This document shows, in pieces, positions 32,338 through 41,139 of a DNA stretch of 64,000 nucleotides (positions are counted from its first letter, which is position 1; each line of letters begins with the position of its first letter). Under the pieces are notes generated by a model that worked only from the letters and a program-made list of their open reading frames with translations, made no database searches and was not told the origin of the DNA. Source of the stretch: Poteriospumella lacustris (lineage: Eukaryota; Sar; Chrysophyceae; Chromulinales; Dinobryaceae); contig SMOI01000075.1 of assembly GCA_008000375.1 (NCBI GenBank), positions 36,483-100,482 on the forward strand, written 5' to 3'. Made by a program: the position numbers and the translations under genes.

Positions 32338-33873
32338 ATGAATGTCGAAGTTGAATTTGACAATGCTACCATACGAGAAGCTGTAAACTTGTGGTGTCAA
32401 GACGAACGATCAAAACGAGTGGCGGCAAGGCGATACGGCGACATCACCGCATGGAATGTATCAAGAGTCACCGATATGTTTCGCTTATTTGAACATAAGA
32501 AAGACTTCAATGAAGACATAAGTCAATGGAATGTGTGCAACGTGAGAAACATGGGGCGTATGTTTGCTAAAGCGTCGTCGTTCAATCAGCCTCTCAATTC
32601 TTGGGATGTGTCGAACGTTTTTAACGCATCACATATGTTCAGTGTGGCCATATCCTTCAATCAACCGCTCCATAACTGGAATCTGAAGAGCGTTGTCTTT
32701 CTCGATCATATGTTCAATAAAGCCCGGTCATTCAATCAGCCGCTCGACTCTTGGGACGTTTCGAAGGCTCGGAAAATGCGTGGTATGTTTCGAGGGGCAT
32801 CAGCCTTTAATCAACCGTTGGAGAACTGGAACCTGACTTGTGTGACATCAATGAAGTTCATGTTCCGTGGAGCATCTTCCTTCAATCAACCGCTGAATCA
32901 ATGGGATGTTTCGAAAGTGAAAACCATGTCGGAGATGTTTTGTGATGCGGTATCCTTCAATCAACCGCTGGACATTTGGGATATATCGAATGTCAAGGAT
33001 ATGTCAGCTATGTTTCGAAGAGCGAAGTCGTTTAATCAGTCGCTGCATCGTTGGGACTTTTCTGGTGTCGAGAACGCTAAAGCGATGTTTCAAGGGGCGA
33101 CCTCCTACAATCAACCGCTGATCAATTGGGATGAAGCGCTTTACATCGCGCCTACTGTTTCTATAGTCGTTGACAGAAGCTCTACTGTGATTGTGGAAGA
33201 CAACCAATGTCAGCCGGCCATGTCATCGACATCGACATCGACATCTCGCAAACGAGCTGCTGATGCTGTGGCGGATGTGGATGCGGGAGGCAATGGGACT
33301 TCCCCGGAGATTAAGCGATGCCACCGAGATGAACCTGTGTCCATACAAAGTAGCAGTACTTCTGTACAAGAGGTTCCTCCGGCCCAAATAGAGTCTATCA
33401 CCGTTTGTCGTCGAGAAGGCCTGCCTCGACTGGAAGCCGAGCTGTCGCTCCGTCGCGTGCTCGAAGACGATGACGAAGGCGACGACAATGACGAAGCACA
33501 CGACCGTCGTCGCGGGGTCGATGCTCTGGATCAACCCGAAGCGAAATCCCCTGACGAGCAGCTGTGGGCGGGTAAAATAGACATGATTACGGATGCAAAG
33601 ATCGACCCAATAATGTCGTCACAGTTTTCTTCGTCAATTAAAACTGCCTTTGATGAGTACCTGTGGGAGACGCTCGCGGAGAGTACGATTCCTGCCGATC
33701 TCATTCCTAACATTGTGGAAATTCTACAATTCGAAGGAGTGTCGTCGTTTGACATTTGGTTGGAGCTGACCACGGATGAACTAAAGGCCCTCGTCGAAGA
33801 CCATCACGATGTCCATCATCACGGTATTCTCGACGCGTTGCTGTTGATACATCGAGAAGCCATTAGCTTCTGA
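32338..33873 (+). CDS. DUF285 (BspA-like) repeat protein, copy 1
   Basis: A single exon of 511 residues. Residues 1-40 are the usual lead-in (IREAVNLWCQDERSKRVAARRYGDITAW). Then come nine repeats of 25 residues with the pattern W-(N/D)-(V/L)-S-x-V-x-x-M-x-x-M-F-x-x-A-x-S-F-N-Q-P-L, the DUF285 / mycoplasma-type lipoprotein repeat (PF03382), from ~39 to ~265. A Ser/Thr-rich linker, an acidic patch (EDDDEGDDNDEAHDRRR) and a C-terminal helical domain (~430-511, WLELTTDELKALVEDHHD) follow; the last could be SAM-like. No signal peptide, so probably intracellular, unlike the bacterial surface proteins. DUF285 families are expanded in several marine algae; function unknown. Convergent with the CRAL-TRIO gene, 263 bp apart. 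Confidence 0.85.
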   Translation: MNVEVEFDNATIREAVNLWCQDERSKRVAARRYGDITAWNVSRVTDMFRLFEHKKDFNEDISQWNVCNVRNMGRMFAKASSFNQPLNSWDVSNVFNASHMFSVAISFNQPLHNWNLKSVVFLDHMFNKARSFNQPLDSWDVSKARKMRGMFRGASAFNQPLENWNLTCVTSMKFMFRGASSFNQPLNQWDVSKVKTMSEMFCDAVSFNQPLDIWDISNVKDMSAMFRRAKSFNQSLHRWDFSGVENAKAMFQGATSYNQPLINWDEALYIAPTVSIVVDRSSTVIVEDNQCQPAMSSTSTSTSRKRAADAVADVDAGGNGTSPEIKRCHRDEPVSIQSSSTSVQEVPPAQIESITVCRREGLPRLEAELSLRRVLEDDDEGDDNDEAHDRRRGVDALDQPEAKSPDEQLWAGKIDMITDAKIDPIMSSQFSSSIKTAFDEYLWETLAESTIPADLIPNIVEILQFEGVSSFDIWLELTTDELKALVEDHHDVHHHGILDALLLIHREAISF

Positions 33874-34136
33874 ACGATACCGAACCGATAAGACTGGTAG
33901 AGATAGAGAAACGGCGCCAGGATTGGGCCTTCCCTCTTCCGCGGGCTCTAACATGGCGATTCGCCCATGCGACCCTGCGACGAGGAAGAAGAAAACCGTC
34001 GAAATAAAATAGAACGAAGAATTCATCCGATTACGATTTGGTTTTACATTTGACATGGAAACTATATATACAATATATCACATCCTTCTTCAATTCTGAC
34101 CGGGTCCCCTCAGTCAGTGGCGCAGAGGGGGTGGTA

Positions 34137-35003
34137 TTACGTAGACACCGATGATGCAACGGGTACGTGGAACGCCTTGTCACAGGCTTGTGTAATCCAA
34201 TTGTTTTGAAGCAGGTCATCACTGTCTTTTCCGCCTAAGCAGGCTGGTATGTGATCGGTATTACCAATCAACTTTTCAAGGATCGCGTAATTGTTACCGC
34301 ACAAGCGCAAACGCGATTTGAAGGCTTCGGAGAGGAACAAGGATGCGGCGGACCACACCACGCCAAAGAACATGGGCTCTTCAAAAACAGCCAGCGCTTT
34401 GACTCGAAATCCTGAACATTCGGTGGCGAATCGAACACATTCTACGTGCTCATACAAACTGGACATTTGGTACAATCGTGCGCTGTCCCAGAAGCTCATG
34501 TGTTGAAAGGACACGATCACCACAATGCCGGCTAATTGCACATAAGGATCCCAACTCAACTGCTCAAAGACCCAAATTCGAAACTTCGTCAATGTCAACG
34601 GATGCTCGTTTAAAAACGAATCGGTCACCACGTTCAAGCCAGCAGCGGGTACGATCATCACCGTCCGACGAAGATGCGCATCCAAACCGTTCGATACTTT
34701 GGTCATCGTCGTGAAGGCCTCAACTTCCTCTTGAGAAACACTGAACCATTCCGGATGACTCTTTCGGAACTTGACGTAGTTACTGACAACGGTAACGGCG
34801 TTCTTGACATCAAACTTTCTTCCTCTGAGAAACCGAAGTAGGTTATTGTCGGACATGTCGAACCCTTCCAACAGAGGCTTGGGAATTGTCTTCTTTATGT
34901 TTTTTCGAAGCAATGCTACTGATTCGCGAATTGTTTCTGCCGTTTGTCCTAATTCCTCGAAGACCATTCGTGCCAAATTTTCAGGAAGTTCAACGGCCTC
35001 CAT
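34137..35003 (-). CDS. CRAL-TRIO (Sec14-like) domain protein, copy 1
   Basis: A single exon of 288 residues. An N-terminal three-helix CRAL-TRIO-N segment (~45-85) includes NNLLRFLRGRKFDVKNAVTV. The lipid-binding domain (~100-255) includes RRTVMIVPAAG, GIVVIVSFQHMSFWDSA and KALAVFEEPMFFGVVW, in the usual order for Sec14-like lipid transfer proteins. It probably carries a hydrophobic ligand (phosphoinositide, tocopherol or similar) between membranes; the ligand is not predictable. The ATG at 35003 is preferred; the frame is open a few codons upstream but without ATG. It ends with TAA at 34137. Confidence 0.85.
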   Translation of the reverse strand: MEAVELPENLARMVFEELGQTAETIRESVALLRKNIKKTIPKPLLEGFDMSDNNLLRFLRGRKFDVKNAVTVVSNYVKFRKSHPEWFSVSQEEVEAFTTMTKVSNGLDAHLRRTVMIVPAAGLNVVTDSFLNEHPLTLTKFRIWVFEQLSWDPYVQLAGIVVIVSFQHMSFWDSARLYQMSSLYEHVECVRFATECSGFRVKALAVFEEPMFFGVVWSAASLFLSEAFKSRLRLCGNNYAILEKLIGNTDHIPACLGGKDSDDLLQNNWITQACDKAFHVPVASSVST

Positions 35004-35367
35004 GTTTCTCACTTGCAAAATACGACCTGATCGGAGGAGATCAATGAGGGTTCAACGGACGTCCCCCATGTAAGAGTAGAAGTAGCAATCCATTACCGGC
35101 ATACCATAGCTTTTCCCACATAATTTAGGGAACTATTCGAATTTGCTACCAATTCGCTCGATATCGTTTGTTGATGTCAAAAGAAACGCTATGACATATT
35201 TTCTTAATTTCTTTGGTTGCTGGCAAAGGAAAATCACGGCAACACTCTTTTTTTGGGGGGAGAAGGCCCCAGGCCCGCAAAATTCTAGGGTCGTGGTCGA
35301 CGTGAAGATGGCAGCCTTTCATATGATGATAAAAATCCCGTGTCTGAATCAGATTTGAACAGCAATC

Positions 35368-36897
35368 ATGAAAATGGAAGTAGAATTTGACAATGCTACC
35401 ATACGAGAAGCTGTAAACTTGTGGTGTCAAGACGAACGATCAAAACGAGTGGCGGCAAGGCGATACGGCGACATCACCGCATGGAATGTATCAAGAGTCA
35501 CCGATATGTCTCGTTTATTTGCAAATAAGACAGACTTCAATGACGACATAAGTCAATGGAATGTGTCCAACGTGAGAAGCATGCGGCGTATGTTTGCCAA
35601 TGCGTCGTCGTTCAATCAGCCTCTCAATTCTTGGGATGTGTCGAACCTTTTTAACGCGTCTCATATGTTCAGTGTGGCCATATCCTTCAATCAACCGCTC
35701 CATGACTGGAATCTGAAGAGCGCTCTCTTTCTCGATGAAATGTTCAATAGAGCCTCGTCATTCAATCAGCCACTCGACTCTTGGGACGTTTCGAAGGTTC
35801 GGAACATGCGTGGTATGTTTCGAGGAGCGTCGGCCTTTAATCAACCGTTGGAGAACTGGAACCTGACTTGTGTGAGATCAACGACGATGATGTTCCGTGA
35901 AGCATCTTCCTTCAATCAACCGCTGAATCAATGGGATGTTTCGCAAATGAAAACCATGTCGTTGATGTTTTGTGATGCGGTATCCTTCAATCAACCGCTG
36001 GACATTTGGGATACATCGAATGTCAAGGATATGTTAGCTATGTTTCGAAAAGCGAAGTCGTTTAATCAGTCGCTGCATCGTTGGGACTTTTCTGGTGTCG
36101 AGAACGCTAAAGCAATGTTTCAAGGGGCGACCTCCTACAATCAACCGCTGATCAATTGGAATGAAGCGCTTCATGTTGCGCCTACTGTTTCTGCAGTCGT
36201 TGACAGAAGCTCTACTGTGATTGTGGAAGACAACCAATGTCAGCCGGCCATGTCATCGTCATCGACATCTCGCAAACGAGCTGCTGATGCTGTGGCGGAT
36301 GTGGATGCGGGAGGCCATGGGACTTCCCCGGAGATTAAGCGATGCCACCGAGAGGAACCTGTGTCCATACAAAGTAGCAGTACTTCTGTACAAGAGGTTC
36401 CTCCGGCCCAAATAGAGTCTATCACCGTTTGTCGTCGAGAAGACCTGCCTCGACTAGAAGCCGAGCTGTCGCTCCGTCGCGGGCTCGAAGACGATGACGA
36501 AGGCGACGACGATGACGAAGCACACGACCGTCGTCGCGGGGTCGATGCTCTGGATCAACCCGAAGCGAAATCCCCTGATGAGGAGCTGTGGGCGGGTAAA
36601 ATAGGCCAGATTACGGATGCAAAGATCGATCCAATAATGTCGTCACCGTTTTCTGCCTCAATTAAAACTGCCTTTGAGGAGTACCTGTGGGAGACGCTCG
36701 CGGAGACTACGATTCCTGCGGATCTCATTCCTAACATTGTGGAAATTCTACGATTCGAAGGAGTGTCGTCGTTTGACATTTGGTTGGAGCTGACCACGGA
36801 TGAACTCAAGGCCCTCGTCGAAGACCATCACGATGTCCATCATCACGGTATTCTCGACGCGTTGCTGTTGATGCATCGAGAAGCCATTAGCTTCTGA
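35368..36897 (+). CDS. DUF285 (BspA-like) repeat protein, copy 2
   Basis: 509 residues, same architecture as copy 1: lead-in, nine 25-residue repeats, Ser-rich linker, acidic patch, C-terminal helical domain. Amino-acid changes against copy 1 concentrate in the variable positions of the repeats (e.g. FRLFEHKKDFNED versus SRLFANKTDFNDD), while the framework residues W, M-F and FNQPL are kept. That pattern suggests the copy is still constrained by folding. No frameshift or premature stop. Confidence 0.85.
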   Translation: MKMEVEFDNATIREAVNLWCQDERSKRVAARRYGDITAWNVSRVTDMSRLFANKTDFNDDISQWNVSNVRSMRRMFANASSFNQPLNSWDVSNLFNASHMFSVAISFNQPLHDWNLKSALFLDEMFNRASSFNQPLDSWDVSKVRNMRGMFRGASAFNQPLENWNLTCVRSTTMMFREASSFNQPLNQWDVSQMKTMSLMFCDAVSFNQPLDIWDTSNVKDMLAMFRKAKSFNQSLHRWDFSGVENAKAMFQGATSYNQPLINWNEALHVAPTVSAVVDRSSTVIVEDNQCQPAMSSSSTSRKRAADAVADVDAGGHGTSPEIKRCHREEPVSIQSSSTSVQEVPPAQIESITVCRREDLPRLEAELSLRRGLEDDDEGDDDDEAHDRRRGVDALDQPEAKSPDEELWAGKIGQITDAKIDPIMSSPFSASIKTAFEEYLWETLAETTIPADLIPNIVEILRFEGVSSFDIWLELTTDELKALVEDHHDVHHHGILDALLLMHREAISF

Positions 36898-37130
36898 ACG
36901 ATACCGAACCGATAAGACTGGTAGAGATAGAGAAACGGCGGCCAGGATTGGGCCTTCCCCGCTCCGCGGGCTCTAACATGGCGAAGTGCCTATGCGACCC
37001 TGCGACGAGGAAGAAGAAAACCGTCGAAAAAAAAGAACGAAGTATTCATCCAATTACGATTTGGTTTTACATTTGACATGGAAACTATGTACAATATATC
37101 ACATCCTTCTTCAATTCTGACCGGGTCCCC

Positions 37131-38015
37131 TCAGTCAGTGGCGCAGAGGGGGTGGTATTGCGTAGACACCGATGATGCAACGGGTACGTGGAACGCCTTG
37201 TCACAGGCTTGTGTAATCCAATTGTTTTGAAGCAGGTCATCACTGTCTTTTCCGCCTAAGCAGGCTGGTATGTGATCGGTATTACCAATCAACTTTTCAA
37301 GGATCGCGTAATTGTTACCGCACAAGCGCAAACGCGATTTGAAGGCTTCGGAGAGGAACAAGGATGCGGCGGACCACACCACGCCAAAGAACATGGGCTC
37401 TTCAAAAACAGCCAGCGCTTTGACTCGAAATCCTGAACATTCGGTGGCGAATCGAACACATTCTACGTGCTCATACAAACTGGACATTTGGTACAATCGT
37501 GCGCTGTCCCAGAAGCTCATGTGTTGAAAGGACACGATCACCACAATGCCGGCTAGTTGCACATAAGGATCCCAACTCAACTGCTCAAAGAACCAAATTC
37601 GAAACTTCGTCAATGTCAACGGATGCTCGTTTAAAAACGAATCGGTCACCACGTTCAAGCCAGCGGCAGGTACGACCATCACCGTCCGGCGAAGATGCGC
37701 ATCCAAACCGTTCGATACTTTGGTCATCGTCATGAATGCCTCAACTTCCTCTTGAGAAATACTAAACCATTCCGGATGACTCTTTCGGAACTTGACATAG
37801 TGACTGACAACAGTCACGGCGTTCTTGACATCAAACTTTCTTCCTCTGAGAAACCGAAGTAGGTTATTGTCGGACATGTCGAACCCTTCCAACAGAGGCT
37901 TGGGAATTGTCTTCTTTATGTTTTTTCGAAGCGATGTTACTGATTCGCGAATTGTTTCTGCCGTTTGTCCTAATTCCTCGAAGACCATTCGTGCCAAATT
38001 TTCAGGCAGCTCCAT
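37131..38015 (-). CDS. CRAL-TRIO (Sec14-like) domain protein, copy 2, with stop-codon loss
   Basis: 294 residues from the ATG at 38015. Nearly identical to copy 1 across the lipid-binding domain. Two differences matter. At the N-terminus three codons after the initiator Met are missing (MELPENL versus MEAVELPENL). At the C-terminus the TAA of copy 1 is CAA here, so translation continues nine residues (QYHPLCATD) to a TGA. The frame is also open upstream of the ATG to another ATG at 38150, giving a hydrophobic 45-residue extension that copy 1 lacks and that is probably not used. Confidence 0.8.
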   Translation of the reverse strand: MELPENLARMVFEELGQTAETIRESVTSLRKNIKKTIPKPLLEGFDMSDNNLLRFLRGRKFDVKNAVTVVSHYVKFRKSHPEWFSISQEEVEAFMTMTKVSNGLDAHLRRTVMVVPAAGLNVVTDSFLNEHPLTLTKFRIWFFEQLSWDPYVQLAGIVVIVSFQHMSFWDSARLYQMSSLYEHVECVRFATECSGFRVKALAVFEEPMFFGVVWSAASLFLSEAFKSRLRLCGNNYAILEKLIGNTDHIPACLGGKDSDDLLQNNWITQACDKAFHVPVASSVSTQYHPLCATD

Positions 38016-38306
38016 GTTTCTCACTTGTAAAAATACGACCAAATCGGAGGAGATCCAAAGATGATGATTCAACGGACGCAAAAAGGAAAGGGTAAGATGC
38101 GAAATAACAAAAATGTGAATTGTTCCCGCGCAGAATAATTTGTGCAACAAGAGTTCCTAACAAAAAGTGGTGTTGTTTTTGCCCGCCCCCTCGAAAAGTG
38201 CCTTCCACAGTGACACGATGACGATGGAAAGTCGCACGGTCAATCAGTCAATCAAAGTCCGCCTCCAGACTCGGCTTGGAAATCCACGCTGTTAGAGAGT
38301 GGCCAA

Positions 38307-39104
38307 ATGCCACACATGATTTCATTTTCATTCGAGGATATCCAAATGGCAGAGGCGAAGGAAAGCGCAGTAGAAGAGGAGAAAGAGGACAGGAGTTTTC
38401 ATGTTCTCAACCACAAAGCCTTTTATAATGTTTTCGAACTCATATTGCTACATTTTGGGGGCGACACGGAAGCCGAAAAAAAGTTGAAGACTACAGGTTT
38501 GAAGGACTTTGCGTCAAAAATTTTAAGAATGTCAACTTTAGTGCACGGAATTTGCAAAGAAGTTCAGCGGTTGTCGCTGCCGAGTTCTCAAAGCTTTGCG
38601 GATATTGAGAACCTGACTCCCGAAGAGTACTTTCTGTATCTTTCCAAAGACCCAGCGCATAACTTTAGATCATCCGGAAAGTCTGCTTGTGAGGCTTGGA
38701 TAATGCTCTCTGCAATAACTCGTGGACACTTGGCAGGACCTGTGATGCGTCCAGATGATCCAAAGCTCGACGGTTTAGCATTTGGTCCCGTTTGGAGAGA
38801 TGATGGATCACACTTTGACGGTCATACTTTTAAAACTGTGAAATCGGAAGATCTAGCAAACAGAACAAGAGGAATCGATGCCATTCCTCTTGATGTTAAA
38901 TTCTTCTCGTTGGGCAACAGTAAAGATCAAATTGAAGAGTCGCTTAAGAGATCCCTGCAAGATGATACTGAAATTTTGCTGTGTCCCTCGATATTTAAGG
39001 GGTATGTGTCACAACCTTTGCAAGACCACGGACGTGTGGTTTGGGTGGAACCTCTTGATTTCGAGTTCTTGCGGAGAGTTGCTGAAGGGTGGATTGAAAC
39101 CTAA
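38307..39104 (+). CDS. Unrecognised protein
   Basis: A single exon of 265 residues, not recognised. Soluble, no signal peptide, mixed alpha/beta. Visible segments are HKAFYNVFELILLHFGGD near the N-terminus (helical), a central LTPEEYFLYLSKDPAHNF, and a C-terminal LCPSIFKGYVSQPL. Codon use is AT-richer than the surrounding GC-rich genes. The first ATG is used; an alternative is the internal MAEAKES (residue 14). No homologous copy in the window. Confidence 0.5.
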   Translation: MPHMISFSFEDIQMAEAKESAVEEEKEDRSFHVLNHKAFYNVFELILLHFGGDTEAEKKLKTTGLKDFASKILRMSTLVHGICKEVQRLSLPSSQSFADIENLTPEEYFLYLSKDPAHNFRSSGKSACEAWIMLSAITRGHLAGPVMRPDDPKLDGLAFGPVWRDDGSHFDGHTFKTVKSEDLANRTRGIDAIPLDVKFFSLGNSKDQIEESLKRSLQDDTEILLCPSIFKGYVSQPLQDHGRVVWVEPLDFEFLRRVAEGWIET

Positions 39105-39511
39105 AATGCTGCGTTGCACTCCAAAAAGATATGACTTCGTCACTTTTGATTTTCAACAACTGGTATAGTTACTCAATCTTTTTGTTTTTCTTATGAACGA
39201 ACAAGGCGGCTCTCGTGTCGTCTTAACGAGGTGATACATTGAGTTATAACGAGTTGAGTGATACGGGGGCGATGACGACGGGAGGAGAGATGAGGGGTCA
39301 GCAGTCAGCAGTAGTAGCAGGAACTGCACACGCGGTATGTACTGTAGTGGCAAGACAATTACGTACTGGTGCAATGCATTCGTATGACTTGATGCAAGAA
39401 GAATCGTTTGGGATGAGGGGGAGAAGGAAAGATTTTTTAATTCAACAGAGCTATGAGAAATGAGGATGTAAACGAAAATGAACTACCGGAAGAAGGGCGG
39501 CAAACGGTTTA
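39105..39511. other. Convergent intergenic region
   Basis: 407 bp between the 3' ends of the unknown gene and the DGAT2-like gene. Several short stop-free stretches but nothing coding-like. Confidence 0.5.
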
Positions 39512-40691
39512 CTAGCGGACAATGAGCTTCTTGTTCTCCCATCCATACTTGGCCTTGTGTCGATCAAAGAGCTGGATCATATCTTCAATGAGCTTATTGT
39601 GAAAGAATTCGATCTCTTCGGGAGTCGGGTTCTCTTTCTTGGGAACTGGAATCGGCTTGCCCATGATACCGACGATGGGGACTCGATAAGGAATCGGCAG
39701 AAAGAATCGTCCCCAAAAGAGAATGAGCGCAACCCCCATCTTACGCGAAACCCATTGAAGAGCTTTCCGTCCGAACGATGTTTCATCGCCACCGCACCAC
39801 ATACTCAGCAGGTGCGTGTTGCCCAGCAGGTAACATGGCACCAACGCCGCACCGGTTCGGAACGCCAATTTGACCAATCCTTGACGACTCTTCAGTACAA
39901 TGACTTCATCGCCATCCATGGAGGTTTCAAAAATTTCCGCGACGCCACCGGTCGAAATACCCAACGTGCGGTTCTTGTTCAGCATCTGAATATGTCGCGT
40001 GAGGGGTCACTGTCAAATCGCAGAATCAAAAGACACATGCAACTGCAGCAGCACTTACTCTTTCCGCATTGGAGCGCGAAGCATCCGTTGCTCCAATGGT
40101 ACCAAGAAGTTGACGAAAGACGGGCATGCGCAAGGCGGCAGACGCGGCCAGCGCTCGGAAGCTGAAGCCCATGATCGACGGGAACGCGATCATGGTGGCG
40201 ATGTTTCCGAAAGGGAAAACGCCATGAGGAGGAGCGACCAGAATGTAAGGCTTTTCGCTGCTCAGAGGCTCCTCAAAAATGCCTTTGAAGGAGAAGTAAC
40301 GAAGGACCTGCACGGCAGCCCAAGAGCTCAAAGACTTCTCGACGAAAGGGGCGGGCCACAAAGCCAGAGTAACACCAACTACGCCGGCGACCGTGAAGGC
40401 AAGACGGAAATTTTGTGTGAGATAACCGCCAAGGACAACCACCACTGGTAAGGAGAAAACGGCACCAGGAACTCCGAACAAAAAAAGACACATGGCGGTC
40501 ATCTCCTCGACAAACGTCATCGGCGCGATTTTGCAGACTTCTTCCTTCGTATACTCGGTGATAGCAGCCTTCTTAATCGCTGCCTCACGATCTTTCTGAG
40601 ACATCGCTGCAAGATCCTTGAAATCTTGGACAGTCAACTTCGTCAAGTCCACGAACGAGGTAGTGGAGGTAGAATCGGTGTTGGTTGCCAT
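39512..40691 (-). CDS. Diacylglycerol O-acyltransferase type 2 (DGAT2 family)
   Basis: Two exons, 40059-40691 and 39512-39985 (intron 73 bp, phase 0), 368 residues. DGAT2 transfers acyl-CoA to diacylglycerol, the last step of triacylglycerol synthesis, in ER or lipid-droplet membranes. Two hydrophobic segments (~65-110) form the usual membrane hairpin. Motifs: YILVAPPHGVFPFG (~149-162, the HPHG block), GATDASRSNAER, then after the junction LGISTGGVAEIFET (the PGG(v/a)-x-E block), RQGLVKLAFRTGAALVPCYLLGNTH, and PIPVPKKENPTPEEIEFFH. The catalytic His is present but the canonical HPHG reads PPHG. It could be a monoacylglycerol or wax-ester variant of the same family. Confidence 0.9.
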
Positions 40692-41139
40692 GGTGGTCTA
40701 TCTATAAAAAGAACCGATTCTTTTCTGCCACAAATTGACCAGATCAAAACTTTTCTGATCAACAGCGAAGAGATATAAAACTTCTTCTTCCAGGTCTTCT
40801 TCCTTGGCATCGTTCGTATTCATTCATGCACTTCCAGCTAGCTCACTGGACCAACAAAGTGGTGGAAGGCAGATGCTGCGGGTCGATGATGATGACGATG
40901 ATGCTGTGTCCAGCAAAAATTGAAACGCCTTTTCATGTCGTCGTTTTGTTGTTGCTGCCGCCTGCCGCCGCCCAGGCGACTTGGGAATGATGATACTTGA
41001 CTTACTTGTTGCTTGAAAGACGTGACTCCATTCAAACTGACTGAGAACGGAATCGTAGTCACATACCATATCTCTTCACGGAATTCGAAAATTTTCTCCT
41101 TCGCACGTCCACGTCCCATCCATGGTGTGAAGAAACGTA
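40692..41139. other. Divergent intergenic region
   Basis: 448 bp between DGAT2 (minus) and the C2/PH gene (plus). It contains TATAAAA-like strings at 40699 and 40774 on the plus strand and a GATGATGACGATGATG stretch around 40886. Both promoters should be here. Confidence 0.4.

Larger units (their letters stand above)
32015..35062 (+). repeat. Tandem segmental duplication, unit 1 (DUF285 + CRAL-TRIO)
   Basis: A ~3.05-kb unit repeated in direct orientation at ~35063-38080. Similarity covers the non-coding leader (e.g. CATACCATAGCTTTTCCCAC at 32060 and 35100), the DUF285 gene, the intergenic gap and the CRAL-TRIO gene. Boundaries are approximate (within ~20 bp). Identity is high but not complete, with substitutions and small indels throughout. 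Confidence 0.92.
35063..38080 (+). repeat. Tandem segmental duplication, unit 2 (DUF285 + CRAL-TRIO)
   Basis: Second copy of the 32015-35062 unit. Differences include a shortened leader, a two-codon loss in the Ser/Thr linker of DUF285, loss of three N-terminal codons in CRAL-TRIO, and loss of the CRAL-TRIO stop codon. Confidence 0.92.
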
